In this document: positions 25,438 to 33,402 of the stretch, piece by piece
Layout of the letters: the number at the start of each line of letters is the position of its first letter
Position numbering within the stretch: position 1 is the stretch's first letter
Origin: an uncultured Acidobacteriaceae bacterium
GTDB taxonomy: Bacteria; Acidobacteriota; Terriglobia; Terriglobales; Acidobacteriaceae
Direction of reading: 5' to 3'
DNA length: 64,000 nucleotides
Assembly (NCBI GenBank): GCA_903849645.1
Contig: CAINJJ010000008.1
Location: 62,001 to 126,000 of the forward strand
Position numbers and translations under genes: made by a program
Notes under the pieces: model-generated
The model's database searches: none
The model's input: only the letters and a program-made list of their open reading frames with translations
Told to the model about the DNA's origin: nothing

Positions 25438-25776
25438 ATGAAAACGCCCCTGGCTACGCTCAAGTTCATTTCCCTGTCGTTTCTGCTGCCGGGACTGGCG
25501 GGGTTGATCGTCTCCGCCATGATCTCCACCTATTATCTGGACACCTTGCCGCAGCAGCCCTCCGCGCATGAGTCGCGAGTTTTCGCGCGCAACATCCACG
25601 GCACCCTGATTTATCAGACTCAGGAAGAAGACACCCGGCTCACGCTGATTGAAGACACCTCGGTGGGAGTCTTCCTGGTGGGTCTGAGCCTGGGATTGGT
25701 GTACCTGGAGAAGTGGGGCAGCGTACGCGCCAGGGACGCTGCGCCGGACGACGAGTTCTCCGAGGACTATAGCTAG
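25438..25776 (+). CDS. Small two-helix membrane protein, unknown function
   Basis: 112 residues from ATG 25438, which has GAGGT at correct spacing; a GTG at 25399 is less well supported. Two hydrophobic segments are visible: FISLSFLLPGLAGLIVSAMI and TSVGVFLVGLSLGLVYLEKW. Between them is a charged segment of about 55 residues and the tail is acidic (DDEFSEDYS). No family recognised. It lies 36 bp before mutM in the same direction. Confidence 0.7.
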   Translation: MKTPLATLKFISLSFLLPGLAGLIVSAMISTYYLDTLPQQPSAHESRVFARNIHGTLIYQTQEEDTRLTLIEDTSVGVFLVGLSLGLVYLEKWGSVRARDAAPDDEFSEDYS

Positions 25777-25800
25777 ACCACTTCAAAGTCCGCGACACCC

Positions 25801-25806
25801 TAAAAT
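25801..25806 (+). promoter_or_regulatory. Possible -10 box directly before mutM
   Basis: TAAAAT ends seven bases before the mutM ATG. If used, the transcript would be leaderless or nearly so. No -35 at normal spacing was found, so this is only a suggestion. Confidence 0.3.
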
Positions 25807-25812
25807 AGATAG

Positions 25813-26664
25813 ATGCCTGAACTGCCGGAGGTGGAGACGATTGCGCGCGGTGTGCACGAGCGTGTGCGCGGAGACTGGATTGTGGAGGCTTGGTTCGGTT
25901 CGCATCCGGAGCCGTTCAAAACGCCGGCCAGACGCCAGGCAAGCGGGCTCGCCGGACGCCGCATCGTCGCGGTCCATCGCACAGGAAAGCACATTGTCTG
26001 CGAACTGGGGCCGACGGCGGGCGGCGACGCCCTGAAGGGGGAAGCCGGCGATCCGGAAGCGCAGTGGATTGTGCATCTTGGCATGACAGGCAGGCTTCTG
26101 GTGACGGGCGCTGATGGGGAAGTGGCGGCGCACACGCATGCGCGACTGACGCTCGGCAGCGGGCGGGAGCTGCGCTTTGTGGACCCCCGGCGGTTTGGGC
26201 GGCTGGAGTTTCGGGAACTGAAGCGGAACGATGGCTTCAGCGCTGCCGGCGCCGAGCCGCTGACCATTGGCGCGGAGGAGTTCGCGGGGCTGTTTCGCGG
26301 GCGCCGGTTGGCCATCAAGGCGGCGCTGCTCAATCAGGCGCTGCTCTCCGGCGTGGGCAACATCTATGCGGACGAGAGCCTGTTCCGGGCGGCGATTCGG
26401 CCGCGGCGGATGGCGGGGCGGCTGACCAGGGTTGATCTGGAGCGGCTGAGAGTGGCGCTGCGGCAGGTTCTGGAGGACGCAATCCGGCTGGGCGGCTCTT
26501 CGGTCTCCGACTATGTGGATGCGACCGGGATGCGCGGGTTTTTCCAGTTGGAGCACTGCGTCTATCAGCGGACGGGGGAACCTTGCCGGCGGTGCGGGAC
26601 GGTGATTCGGCGCATTGTGGTGGGGGGGCGGAGCACGCACTACTGCCCACAATGCCAGCATTGA
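25813..26664 (+). CDS. mutM: Formamidopyrimidine-DNA glycosylase (MutM/Fpg)
   Basis: 283 residues starting MPELPEVETIARGV, whose Pro2 and Glu3 are the catalytic residues of the family. Further hallmarks are WIVHLGMTGRLLV, RFVDPRRFGRLEF, NQALLSGVGNIYADESLF and the C-terminal zinc finger with CRRCGTVI and CPQC. The enzyme removes oxidised purines such as 8-oxoguanine and nicks the abasic site. A TAAAAT box right before the ATG suggests transcription separate from the upstream membrane protein gene. Confidence 0.96.
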   Translation: MPELPEVETIARGVHERVRGDWIVEAWFGSHPEPFKTPARRQASGLAGRRIVAVHRTGKHIVCELGPTAGGDALKGEAGDPEAQWIVHLGMTGRLLVTGADGEVAAHTHARLTLGSGRELRFVDPRRFGRLEFRELKRNDGFSAAGAEPLTIGAEEFAGLFRGRRLAIKAALLNQALLSGVGNIYADESLFRAAIRPRRMAGRLTRVDLERLRVALRQVLEDAIRLGGSSVSDYVDATGMRGFFQLEHCVYQRTGEPCRRCGTVIRRIVVGGRSTHYCPQCQH

Positions 26665-26774
26665 TCCTGGATTCTATGGTTTTCAGGAGTATTGGCAGAT
26701 TCAAGCTACCAGATTGCAGATGGCGACGCTGATCTGACTTCCGCAAGTGAATGAAAACAAACCGTGATTAGAAT

Positions 26775-27018
26775 GGCACGCCAACTGCTATATAGAAAGT
26801 GCCAGTGATGTACCGGCTGCTGGAAACATTCCTGACAGCCCAAAGAAAAGCAGACACCCGGCAAGAGCATTCGCCAAAGCAGCGGCCCTCAAAAGGGACA
26901 GACCGGCTGGGAAGATCTGCAAAAGGAACGAGGGCTTCGAGCCATCGTCCAAACAATTTGGGAGGCCAGTGACCAGAGCAGGACAGCGAAACGCCACCCC
27001 ACAGGGGTGGCGTTTCTT
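26775..27018 (+). ncRNA. Candidate small RNA ending at a strong terminator
   Basis: TAGAAT at 26769-26774 could be a -10 box. Immediately after, GGCAC (26775-26779) pairs with GTGCC (26799-26803). The segment runs to the intrinsic terminator at 26989-27015, 325 bases after the mutM stop, too far to be only mutM's. No known RNA family recognised. Confidence 0.25.
26989..27018 (+). terminator. Intrinsic terminator
   Basis: AAACGCCACCCC (26989-27000) pairs with GGGGTGGCGTTT (27004-27015) around a 3-base loop, followed by CTTG. It is nearly symmetric and could stop transcription from either side. Confidence 0.75.
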
Positions 27019-27594
27019 GCGTCTGGGTCCAGTTTCGAGCCCGTCGATGGGTTCATCGAGCAGAAACCGCCGCTTCGTGCCAACTGTTGACTTGCCAGAG
27101 GCAGGGCTTCGCGGTAGTATCGGAGTTGCCTATCAAGCGGCTGATGCGAGCCACCCTAACCGGGCAGCGCAAGCTCGCCGCTATGCAAGGAATCTTCACC
27201 GCGCACATCAAGTCAAGGCAGTCTGCGGACGGCGAAGGCTCCCATAGGAAGGGCAACACCTGAGAGAGGCACCGGCCGCACCGTTACGAATCTGACAATT
27301 GGGTGGTGGCGCAGGGCGGCTCCTGTGTGAGAGGCGCAACTACGTTTTCCCTTAAATCACCATTCAGGGCAGTTGAAGTGAAAGCGGCGCGATCAGCAGG
27401 GATAGCCGAAGCCTGGAAGGGCATCGGCAGAGCGCAAAGATCTGAGACGACGTTCAGGACTGACGAGGAAGATGGCAAAGCGTGTGCGGTGCCCGTTTGC
27501 GGGGGATCACACACGATGCATCGGCAGTCTGCAACGCCGGTCTCATTTACCCGGAGCCAGTATGGGAACCAGGTGACACGAGACTGCGAAACTC

Positions 27595-28578
27595 ATGGCA
27601 ACTGAAAGCAATGCATCAGGAAGTTCAAGCATGACGACAGAATCAACCCAGCCCCAGAGTGAAGTGGGGCCGGTCCCGGCCAACGGCCAGGGACAGTCGC
27701 AGGGGCATCGGCGCCGCCGGCGTCGCCGCAAGAACAAGAGCAGCCAGGCAGCAGCGGGTCCCGTGCAACCGCCACAGGCTCAGGCGCAGCCAGCGCCGCC
27801 TCCACCACCGCAACCCGTGCAGCAAAAGGCGCCGCCCGCGCACCAGGGAAGTCATCATGGCGGCAGCCAGGGCGCCGGCCAAGGCGGACACCCGAGCCAG
27901 GGGCGGAAGAAGAAGAAGTTCTTCACCAAGAGTGCTGTGCCTCCGCCGGGGCCGGGGAACAGCATCTCTTCTCCCTCGCAGGGCAAGCGCAAGGGCAAGC
28001 AGAAGGGTCCGCGGGAGTTTGTGGGGCCGATGGACCACAGCTACCGCATGGTCAATGGGAACGTGGCCGACGGCCCGCCCTCGACCATTCAGCTCTCGAA
28101 CAACGGTCACAACAGCGGGTATTATCAGGAGCCCTACCAGGCTCAACCGGCCGCTGTGATTCGCCACGACGCGCCCACGCGCATCTTCTGCTTTATCGAG
28201 GACCTGTTTTTCCTGGCCAAGATTCAGGAGACGGCGCGGAAGCTGGGCGTGAAGGTGGAGTTTGTGAAGGGCGACAAGGAAGTGGTGGGGCGTCTGACGG
28301 ATGTTGCGGAAGACGAGCGGCCCACGCTGCTGGTGTTTGACCTGAACAACCTCAACGCCAAGCCGATGTCGCTGATTCCCAAGTTCAAGGCCAAGCTGAA
28401 GAAGGCCACGTCCATCATTGGATTCCTCTCGCACCTGCAGGGCGACCTGAAGATGAAGGCCATCGAGGCCGGCTGCGACACGGTGATGCCGCGCTCGGCG
28501 TTTTCGCAGAGCCTGCCGAACCTGCTGCGCCGCTATGGGCTGGAAGAAGAAGAAGACCACTATCCTCAGCCGGTGTAG
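27595..28578 (+). CDS. Basic disordered protein with a C-terminal receiver-like domain
   Basis: 327 residues. ATG 27595 is used; ATG 27631 has a better ribosome site (CAGGAAG) and is an equal candidate. Residues 1-180 are low complexity: an arginine run (HRRRRRRRKN), then Gln/Pro repeats and Lys/Gly-rich patches. They look like an RNA-binding disordered arm. Residues 195-315 resemble a CheY-like alpha/beta domain: IFCFIEDLFFLAKIQETARK, LLVFDLNNLNAKPM, IIGFLSHLQGDLKMKAIEAG, CDTVMPRSAF. The normal acidic pocket is not clear, so it may be a pseudo-receiver. I recall similar proteins in Acidobacteriota. Function unknown. Confidence 0.82.
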   Translation: MATESNASGSSSMTTESTQPQSEVGPVPANGQGQSQGHRRRRRRRKNKSSQAAAGPVQPPQAQAQPAPPPPPQPVQQKAPPAHQGSHHGGSQGAGQGGHPSQGRKKKKFFTKSAVPPPGPGNSISSPSQGKRKGKQKGPREFVGPMDHSYRMVNGNVADGPPSTIQLSNNGHNSGYYQEPYQAQPAAVIRHDAPTRIFCFIEDLFFLAKIQETARKLGVKVEFVKGDKEVVGRLTDVAEDERPTLLVFDLNNLNAKPMSLIPKFKAKLKKATSIIGFLSHLQGDLKMKAIEAGCDTVMPRSAFSQSLPNLLRRYGLEEEEDHYPQPV

Positions 28579-28592
28579 AGGCATTCAAGGCA

Positions 28593-28637
28593 CAATGGAA
28601 AAGGGCGCTTCCGCAACGGGAGCGCCCTTTTCCATTG
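28593..28637. terminator. Bidirectional terminator between convergent genes
   Basis: CAATGGAAAAGGGCGCT (28593-28609) is an exact inverted copy of AGCGCCCTTTTCCATTG (28621-28637), loop 11 bases. The A-run on one arm and T-run on the other let it serve both converging genes. Confidence 0.85.
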
Positions 28638-28652
28638 GGTGCGAGCGGTCGA

Positions 28653-28991
28653 CTATCCCGGAGGCCAGGCGAGCGGGCGTCCGCCGAGCAGATGCACGTG
28701 GAGGTGGTCGACCGTCTGGCCACCGTCTTCCCCCGTGTTGATGGCCACGCGGTAGCCCTTGGCGAGCCCTTTTTGAGCGGCAATCTGAGCGGCGGCCCAG
28801 AGAAGATGGCCGAGCAGAGCGCGGTCGGCCTCGTCACTGTGAGCCAGCGAGGCGAGGTGGCGGCGCGGCGCCACCAGCACATGGACCGGCGCCTGGGGGT
28901 GAATGTCGGCAAAGGCGTAGCAGTGCTCGTCCTGGTAGACGGCGCTGGAGGGGATGGTTCCTTCAATGATCTTGCAGAAGAGGCAGCTCAT
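28653..28991 (-). CDS. HIT-family (histidine triad) nucleotide hydrolase
   Basis: 112 residues starting MSCLFCKIIEGTIPSSAVYQ. The family signature HxHxH is present as VDHLHVHLLGG near the C-terminus, and VHVLVAPRRHLASLAH is the nucleotide-binding strand. HINT-like enzymes split adenosine phosphoramidates and related nucleotides in the cytoplasm. The length is normal. It is convergent with the basic receiver-like gene and separated by a bidirectional terminator. Confidence 0.93.
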   Translation of the reverse strand: MSCLFCKIIEGTIPSSAVYQDEHCYAFADIHPQAPVHVLVAPRRHLASLAHSDEADRALLGHLLWAAAQIAAQKGLAKGYRVAINTGEDGGQTVDHLHVHLLGGRPLAWPPG

Positions 28992-29014
28992 ATCGGGTCC
29001 AGTGTACAGGAGAC

Positions 29015-29404
29015 TCAGGCGGACTCCAGGATCATGTTGGCGTACTGTGTGGTGTCGCCGGTGCGGATGAGCCCGATGGCGTGGGGGACCCGCTTCTTGA
29101 ACTCGATGTGCGGCTCGGTGGTCAAAGGTATGCCGTCGATTGCCTGGTCGAGTGCCTGGCAGGCCTGAGGGTTGTTGGCGGCACGGAACTCCTTGGCCAT
29201 GAAGACGCGGCCAATGGTGAAGTTGGCGTGGAGGGCGCGGAGCACGTCGAGCACGCGGGGGATGTCGTCAACCAGGGAGATGTCGATGGTTTCAATCTGC
29301 GGCCAGAAGGGAAAGCCGCGGTCGGCGATGACCAGCGTGTTGGTGTGGCGCACGCGGCTCAAGAGGGAGTTGATCTGCGGGTTCAAGATGCCTGTCTTCA
29401 ACAT
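29015..29404 (-). CDS. RbsD/FucU family sugar mutarotase
   Basis: 129 residues. The start MLKTGILNPQINSLLSRVRH contains the catalytic His of RbsD-type pyranases, followed by TNTLVIADRGFPFWP. The ribosome site AAGGAAGG precedes the ATG. The C-terminal FKKRVPHAIGLIRTGDTTQY with YAN matches the sugar-binding end of the family. RbsD and FucU interconvert ring forms of ribose or fucose; the Arg-His-Thr-Asn variant here does not let me choose. No sugar transporter is next to it. Confidence 0.88.
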   Translation of the reverse strand: MLKTGILNPQINSLLSRVRHTNTLVIADRGFPFWPQIETIDISLVDDIPRVLDVLRALHANFTIGRVFMAKEFRAANNPQACQALDQAIDGIPLTTEPHIEFKKRVPHAIGLIRTGDTTQYANMILESA

Positions 29405-29427
29405 GCTGTCGGCCTTCCTTTCGAACT

Positions 29428-29898
29428 TTAACTTGTGTGATCCAGCAGGATCTTCCAGCCCTGGGGGCCCTTGCGCCAGACGAGAGAGAAGATGCCGTCG
29501 TCTTTTTTGGCCTCGCCCTTGGCGGTGCGCTCAAGATGGAATTTGCCGGTGACGACCGCAAACTCGACGGCGCCGCAGGATCCGGGCAACAGGCGCACCT
29601 CGAGTTCGTTGAAGGTGAGCACGCCCATCTGCTCGGCTGTTGAATAGGAGTTCTTGTAGCGCTCGAGGATAGGTCCGTATCCCTTGCGCACCGCGGCGCC
29701 GATGAACGTTGTCTCCGGCGAGTTCTCATAGGACTGCATGAAGGCGGGGATGTCGGCTTGATTCCACGCGGCGGTCTGGGCGGCGAGAACGGCGCGGATG
29801 GCGGCTTCGTCGTTGGCGGGAGCCTGGGCGCGCAGGGTGAGCCCCGAAGCGCAGAGCAAGCACAGGGTGAGGGCCAGGAAGGGCAATTTCAAGGTCAT
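29428..29898 (-). CDS. Secreted NTF2-like (DUF4440/SnoaL-like) protein
   Basis: 156 residues with a signal peptide (LPFLALTLCLLCASGLTLRAQA). The mature domain reads EAAIRAVLAAQTAAWNQADI, FMQSYENSPETTF, GILERYKNSY-like GPILERYKNSY and WKILLDHTS, the NTF2 fold. The ATG is only 28 bp from the start of the divergent oxidoreductase gene, so the promoters overlap. GGAGG lies almost against the ATG, closer than usual. Ligand unknown. Confidence 0.83.
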   Translation of the reverse strand: MTLKLPFLALTLCLLCASGLTLRAQAPANDEAAIRAVLAAQTAAWNQADIPAFMQSYENSPETTFIGAAVRKGYGPILERYKNSYSTAEQMGVLTFNELEVRLLPGSCGAVEFAVVTGKFHLERTAKGEAKKDDGIFSLVWRKGPQGWKILLDHTS

Positions 29899-29914
29899 GC
29901 CTCCGCGTCCAGCT

Positions 29915-29920
29915 TACAAT
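29915..29920 (+). promoter_or_regulatory. -10 box immediately before the molybdopterin oxidoreductase start
   Basis: TACAAT ends six bases before the ATG at 29927, in a 28-bp gap between divergent start codons. A transcript from it would be leaderless. No good -35 is seen. Confidence 0.4.
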
Positions 29921-29926
29921 GACAGC

Positions 29927-32101
29927 ATGTCCGCGGGCTCCCTTTCCGCTCCCTTTCGCGTTGTGCACACGGTCTGTTCGCACGACTGCCCGGACTCCTG
30001 CGCGGTCCTGGTCACAGTGAACGAACAGGGTCGCGCGGTCAAGGTGGCGGGCGACCCGGCGCAGCCTGTGACGCAGGGCTTTCTCTGCGGCAAGGTGGCC
30101 AAGTACCTGGACCGTGTTTATGCGCCGGATCGCATTCTTTATCCACTGAAGCGCAAGGCGGGCGTGCCCAAGGGACCGCTGCGGCGGGGGCAGGAGCAGG
30201 AGGCCTTTGAGCGCATCGGCTGGGACGAGGCGCTCGATGCGATTGCCGCGCGGCTCAAAGAGACGGCAGAGCGCTATGGGCCAGAGTCGATCTTGCCCTA
30301 CAGCTATGCGGGCACCATCGGCGTGCTGGGCTATGGCTCCATGGACCGGCGGTTCTTTCACCGCCTGGGCGGGAGCCAGTTGGACAGGACCATCTGCGCC
30401 GAGGCCGGGGGCGTGGCCTGGAACCTGGTCTACGGCAAAAAGCTGGGGACACCGACCGAGGACTTCCGGCTGGCGAAGCTGGTGCTGGCCTGGGGCGCGA
30501 ACATCCACGGCAACAACATCCACCTGTGGCCGATGATCGAGCAGGCGCGGCGCAACGGAGCGCGGTTGATCGTGATCGACCCTTACCGGACGCGCACGGC
30601 GGCGCTGGCGGATTGGCACATCGCCATCCGGCCGGGCACGGATGGGGCGCTGGCGCTGGGCATGATGCACGTGATTCTCAACGAAGGGCTGGAAGACCGG
30701 GCCTATATCGCGGAGATGACACATGGTATCGACGGGCTGGCCGAACGCGCGCGGGAGTATACGCCGGAGCGGGTGGCGGCCTGGACCGGGATGACAGCGG
30801 CGGAGGTGGAGCAACTGGCGCGCGAGTACGCCACCACGCGGCCGGCGGCCCTGCGGTTGAACTACGGAGTGCAGCGGAGCGAGAACGGCGGAACGGCGGT
30901 GCGGGCCATCGCCATGTTGCCGGCGCTGACAGGGGCGTGGAAGCACCGTGGCGGGGGCGGGCAGATCTCGACTTCCGGCGCATTTGCCTGGAACAAGGCA
31001 GCCGTGGAGCGGCCCGAGCTGGCGCTTGCTTCGCCTCTGGGCAGGCCGGCGCGGGTAGTCAATATGTCCACCCTGGGGCAGGCTCTGGAACAGGGTTCAG
31101 ATGTCAGGGGTCAGAGGTCAGGGCCCGACGTGCATGCGCTGTTTGTGTACAACTCGAATCCGGGGGCGGTGGCTCCGAACCAGAACGCGGTGCTGCGGGG
31201 GTTGTCGCGGCCCGACCTCTTCACCGTCGTGCACGAGCTCTTCTTCACCGACACCACGGACTATGCCGACTACATCCTGCCGGCGACGACGTTTCTGGAG
31301 CATACGGACATTCAGGGGGCGTACGGGCACTACTTTGTGCAGTTGTCGCAGCAAGCCATCGAGCCGCCGGGCGAGGCGCGGTCGAATGTGTGGCTCTTCA
31401 GCCAACTGGCGCAGCGCATGGGGTTCACCCAGGAGTGCTTCCGCGATACGCCGGAGGAGATCATCCGGCAGGCGCTGGCCATTGGCCCGGACGGGCGCTC
31501 GACCAATGCGGCCATGGAGCACATTTCGCTTGAGGATTTGAAGGAGCAGGGGCACATTCCGCTCAGCTTTCACGCGGACCCGGAGGGAAAGCCCTTCCAG
31601 CCCTACCTGGCAGGACCTTTGGCCACGCCAACGGGAAAGATCGAGTTCGACTCTCAGGTGCTGGCCGCGCAGGGGCTGGACGGGCTTCCGGCCTTTGTGC
31701 CGCCGACGGAGTCACGCTGGGGCGCGGACGCGGGGCGGTATCCGCTGGAGTTTCTGGGGCGCAAGGCGGACAACTACATGAACTCGACCTTTGCCAACCT
31801 GGACGGGCACCGCAAGATGGAGTCGCGGACCTCGCAGCGCCTGGAGATGCACCCGGCGGACGCCGCGGCGCGGGGCATTGCCGAGGGCGATGCGGTGCGC
31901 ATCTTCAACGACCGTGGCACGCTGACGCTGACGGCGCTGTTGAACCCAAGCCTGCCCACCGGGGTGGTTTCAGCGCGGATGGACTGGGCCAAGCTGCATC
32001 CCGAGGGGGCCAATGTGAACGCCCTGACCAGCGAACGGCTCACCGATCTGGGCGCGGCAGCCACCTTTTACTCCGTGCTGGTGGAAGCGGCGAAGGCCTG
32101 A
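29927..32101 (+). CDS. Molybdopterin (Mo-bisPGD) oxidoreductase
   Basis: 724 residues from ATG 29927. An N-terminal iron-sulfur domain has C17, C21, C25 and C54 (CSHDCPDSC and GFLCGK). The catalytic domain follows: DRTICAEAGGVAWN, VLAWGANIHGNNIHLWP, LIVIDPYRTRTAALADWHIA. The C-terminal molybdopterin-binding beta barrel holds VRIFNDRGTLTL and SARMDWAKLHPEGANVN. No Tat signal is visible, so it is cytoplasmic. It resembles uncharacterised formate-dehydrogenase-H/assimilatory nitrate reductase relatives; the substrate is not readable. Three heptamer repeats (31103-31123) are read in frame inside the gene. The rhodanese follows after 48 bp. Confidence 0.92.
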   Translation: MSAGSLSAPFRVVHTVCSHDCPDSCAVLVTVNEQGRAVKVAGDPAQPVTQGFLCGKVAKYLDRVYAPDRILYPLKRKAGVPKGPLRRGQEQEAFERIGWDEALDAIAARLKETAERYGPESILPYSYAGTIGVLGYGSMDRRFFHRLGGSQLDRTICAEAGGVAWNLVYGKKLGTPTEDFRLAKLVLAWGANIHGNNIHLWPMIEQARRNGARLIVIDPYRTRTAALADWHIAIRPGTDGALALGMMHVILNEGLEDRAYIAEMTHGIDGLAERAREYTPERVAAWTGMTAAEVEQLAREYATTRPAALRLNYGVQRSENGGTAVRAIAMLPALTGAWKHRGGGGQISTSGAFAWNKAAVERPELALASPLGRPARVVNMSTLGQALEQGSDVRGQRSGPDVHALFVYNSNPGAVAPNQNAVLRGLSRPDLFTVVHELFFTDTTDYADYILPATTFLEHTDIQGAYGHYFVQLSQQAIEPPGEARSNVWLFSQLAQRMGFTQECFRDTPEEIIRQALAIGPDGRSTNAAMEHISLEDLKEQGHIPLSFHADPEGKPFQPYLAGPLATPTGKIEFDSQVLAAQGLDGLPAFVPPTESRWGADAGRYPLEFLGRKADNYMNSTFANLDGHRKMESRTSQRLEMHPADAAARGIAEGDAVRIFNDRGTLTLTALLNPSLPTGVVSARMDWAKLHPEGANVNALTSERLTDLGAAATFYSVLVEAAKA
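31103..31123. repeat. Three tandem heptamers inside the oxidoreductase gene
   Basis: GTCAGGG, GTCAGAG, GTCAGGG in a row, preceded by a diverged unit. The 21-base block is read as in-frame codons (DVRGQRSG) between conserved segments of the protein. Confidence 0.7.
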
Positions 32102-32149
32102 ACCGAAACGGGCAGCAGCGCGGGCCCCTGGCAAGTTACCCTTGCATCT

Positions 32150-32515
32150 ATGAATTGGATCGTTGTTCTCATTGCGGTTGCAGTGTTGGTGTTTCCGTTT
32201 CTGTTCAAGCGAGCGAAGCAAATCTCCGTCGAGGACGCGCAGGCGCGCCTGCGGTCGGGGGCGCTTCTGATTGACGTTCGGACTCCGGGCGAGTTCAAGG
32301 AAGGGCACCTGGAAGGGGCGATCAATCTGCCGCTGGACCAGATTGAGACGGCGTTGCCGCTGCGAGTCACGGACAAGGGCCAGGCGCTGCTGCTGCACTG
32401 CCAGAGCGGGATGCGCAGCGGAGCGGCGGAGAAGAAGCTCAAGGCCCTGGGCTATGCCAACGCCTTCAATCTCGGCTCGTATGGGCGGGCGGCGCAGATT
32501 GTAAAGGGCAGCTAG
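32150..32515 (+). CDS. Membrane-anchored rhodanese-like protein
   Basis: 121 residues. An N-terminal transmembrane helix (IVVLIAVAVLVFPFLF) is followed by a rhodanese domain: ISVEDAQARL, LIDVRTPGEFKEGHLEGAIN and the active-site loop LLHCQSGMRSG, whose Cys carries the persulfide. The sulfur transferase would sit at the inner membrane. It is 48 bp after the molybdopterin enzyme, which may hint at a role in its sulfuration, but this is inference. Confidence 0.88.
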   Translation: MNWIVVLIAVAVLVFPFLFKRAKQISVEDAQARLRSGALLIDVRTPGEFKEGHLEGAINLPLDQIETALPLRVTDKGQALLLHCQSGMRSGAAEKKLKALGYANAFNLGSYGRAAQIVKGS

Positions 32516-32623
32516 CGGAGTGCCGCAGGCTGTTCGTCGATGAGTCAGCTCGGACCGGGTCGCCTAACCTTCCCCGAACCGCAACTGAGAATCCACATTC
32601 GAGTTCCGAGTGCTCCGAAGCTG

Positions 32624-32651
32624 TGGACTAGGGAATAGGGACTGAGGGGCT
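32624..32651. repeat. Degenerate heptamer repeat
   Basis: TGGACTA, GGGAATA, GGGACTG, AGGGGCT in succession, in the 215-bp gap between the rhodanese and antitoxin genes. Related in style to the heptamer blocks at 31103, 35166 and 60918. Confidence 0.5.
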
Positions 32652-32730
32652 TGGGAACGCAGGAGCCTGGGGGCGGCACTGTCCCGAGCTACCCGAATGG
32701 AGACGACGCGACCCTCCGACCGCTCGAATC

Positions 32731-33066
32731 TCAGGCATGTGAGCGAGGGTGGGCGGTTGACCGGCGAGACGGTTGCTGGACCGGATGAAGGGCTGAAATG
32801 ACAGCGGCCGGGTTTTTGGCGATGACGGTGAGAAAGGCACGAGCCGAGGACTCAGGGGTGCGACGGCCGCCTTCCCAGTGCTTGACCGCGTCGAGCGAGA
32901 AGCCAAACGTGTCTGAAAAGCGGGCCTGGGTCATTTTGAGGCGCTTGCGAATGCCTTTCACATCAATCTCAGCCGGCAAGGTGACCTTGTAGCCTGCGGC
33001 TTCTCCTGCGAGGAAAGCATCCACTTCGTCCAATCCGGTCATGAGGGCGTCAAACAATTTGGTCAT
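32731..33066 (-). CDS. HigA-type (XRE family) antitoxin
   Basis: 111 residues. The helix-turn-helix is in GIRKRLKMTQARFSDTFGFS, followed by LDAVKHWEGGRRTPESSARA, the usual C-terminal signature of this antitoxin group. The ATG lies 3 bases after the toxin stop, and its ribosome site AGGAGGTAA is formed by the end of the toxin gene, so toxin and antitoxin are coupled with the toxin first, as in HigBA. It neutralises the toxin and represses the operon. A frameshifted relic of a second copy lies at 59185-59375. Confidence 0.9.
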   Translation of the reverse strand: MTKLFDALMTGLDEVDAFLAGEAAGYKVTLPAEIDVKGIRKRLKMTQARFSDTFGFSLDAVKHWEGGRRTPESSARAFLTVIAKNPAAVISALHPVQQPSRRSTAHPRSHA

Positions 33067-33069
33067 GGA

Positions 33070-33402
33070 TTACCTCCTGTATCTTGCAAAGATTTCATCG
33101 GCGCGTTTGGCCAGTTCGTTGCGCTCTTTCCTGGTCAGGTTGTCTTTCTCATTCTTTGCGTAAGCGGCCACTAGAAAGACCGGGAACATTTCGTTGCGCA
33201 GGATGTAGACGACACGCGCACCGCCACGCTTTCCCATGCCGCCGCGGGCAACGCGCACCTTGCGAAAGCCCCCTGTTCCCTGCATAATCTCGCCGCACTC
33301 CGGGTCCGCCGCCACCATGGTGACGATCTGATCAAGCTCCGTTTCACTGAAGAGAACTTCGGCAGCTCGGAGATAGCCCGGCGTTTCGACGACGGTCTGC
33401 AC
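33070..33402 (-). CDS. HigB/RelE-type mRNA interferase toxin
   Basis: 110 residues from a GTG at 33402. The RelE-fold is indicated by VETPGYLRAAEVLFSETELD, GTGGFRKVRVARGGMGKRGG and ARVVYILRNEMFPVFLVAAY, ending in AKNEKDNLTRKERNELAK. Basic residues in the central strands are those used by the family for ribosome-dependent mRNA cleavage. GGAG lies 12 bases upstream of the GTG, slightly far. The element TGTACTCCATTGG just upstream is also found before the Fic gene. Confidence 0.9.
   Translation of the reverse strand: MQTVVETPGYLRAAEVLFSETELDQIVTMVAADPECGEIMQGTGGFRKVRVARGGMGKRGGARVVYILRNEMFPVFLVAAYAKNEKDNLTRKERNELAKRADEIFARYRR

Larger units (their letters stand above)
26665..27594. other. 930-bp intergenic stretch with structured elements
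   Basis: No convincing gene. It contains a terminator-closed segment (26775-27018, see below), a hairpin at 27481-27515, and the 10-base direct repeat GCATCGGCAG at 27421 and 27518. A 100-codon open frame from 27303 has no ribosome site and ends beyond the start of the next gene. The last 250 bases are probably the leader of the gene at 27595. Confidence 0.5.

Noticed and set aside
27303-27605. 100-codon gene before the basic protein
   Set aside because: No ribosome site, overlaps the next start, and the region shows RNA-like stems.
31103-31123. Heptamers in the oxidoreductase as sequencing error
   Set aside because: The frame continues normally on both sides and related heptamers occur at three other places.
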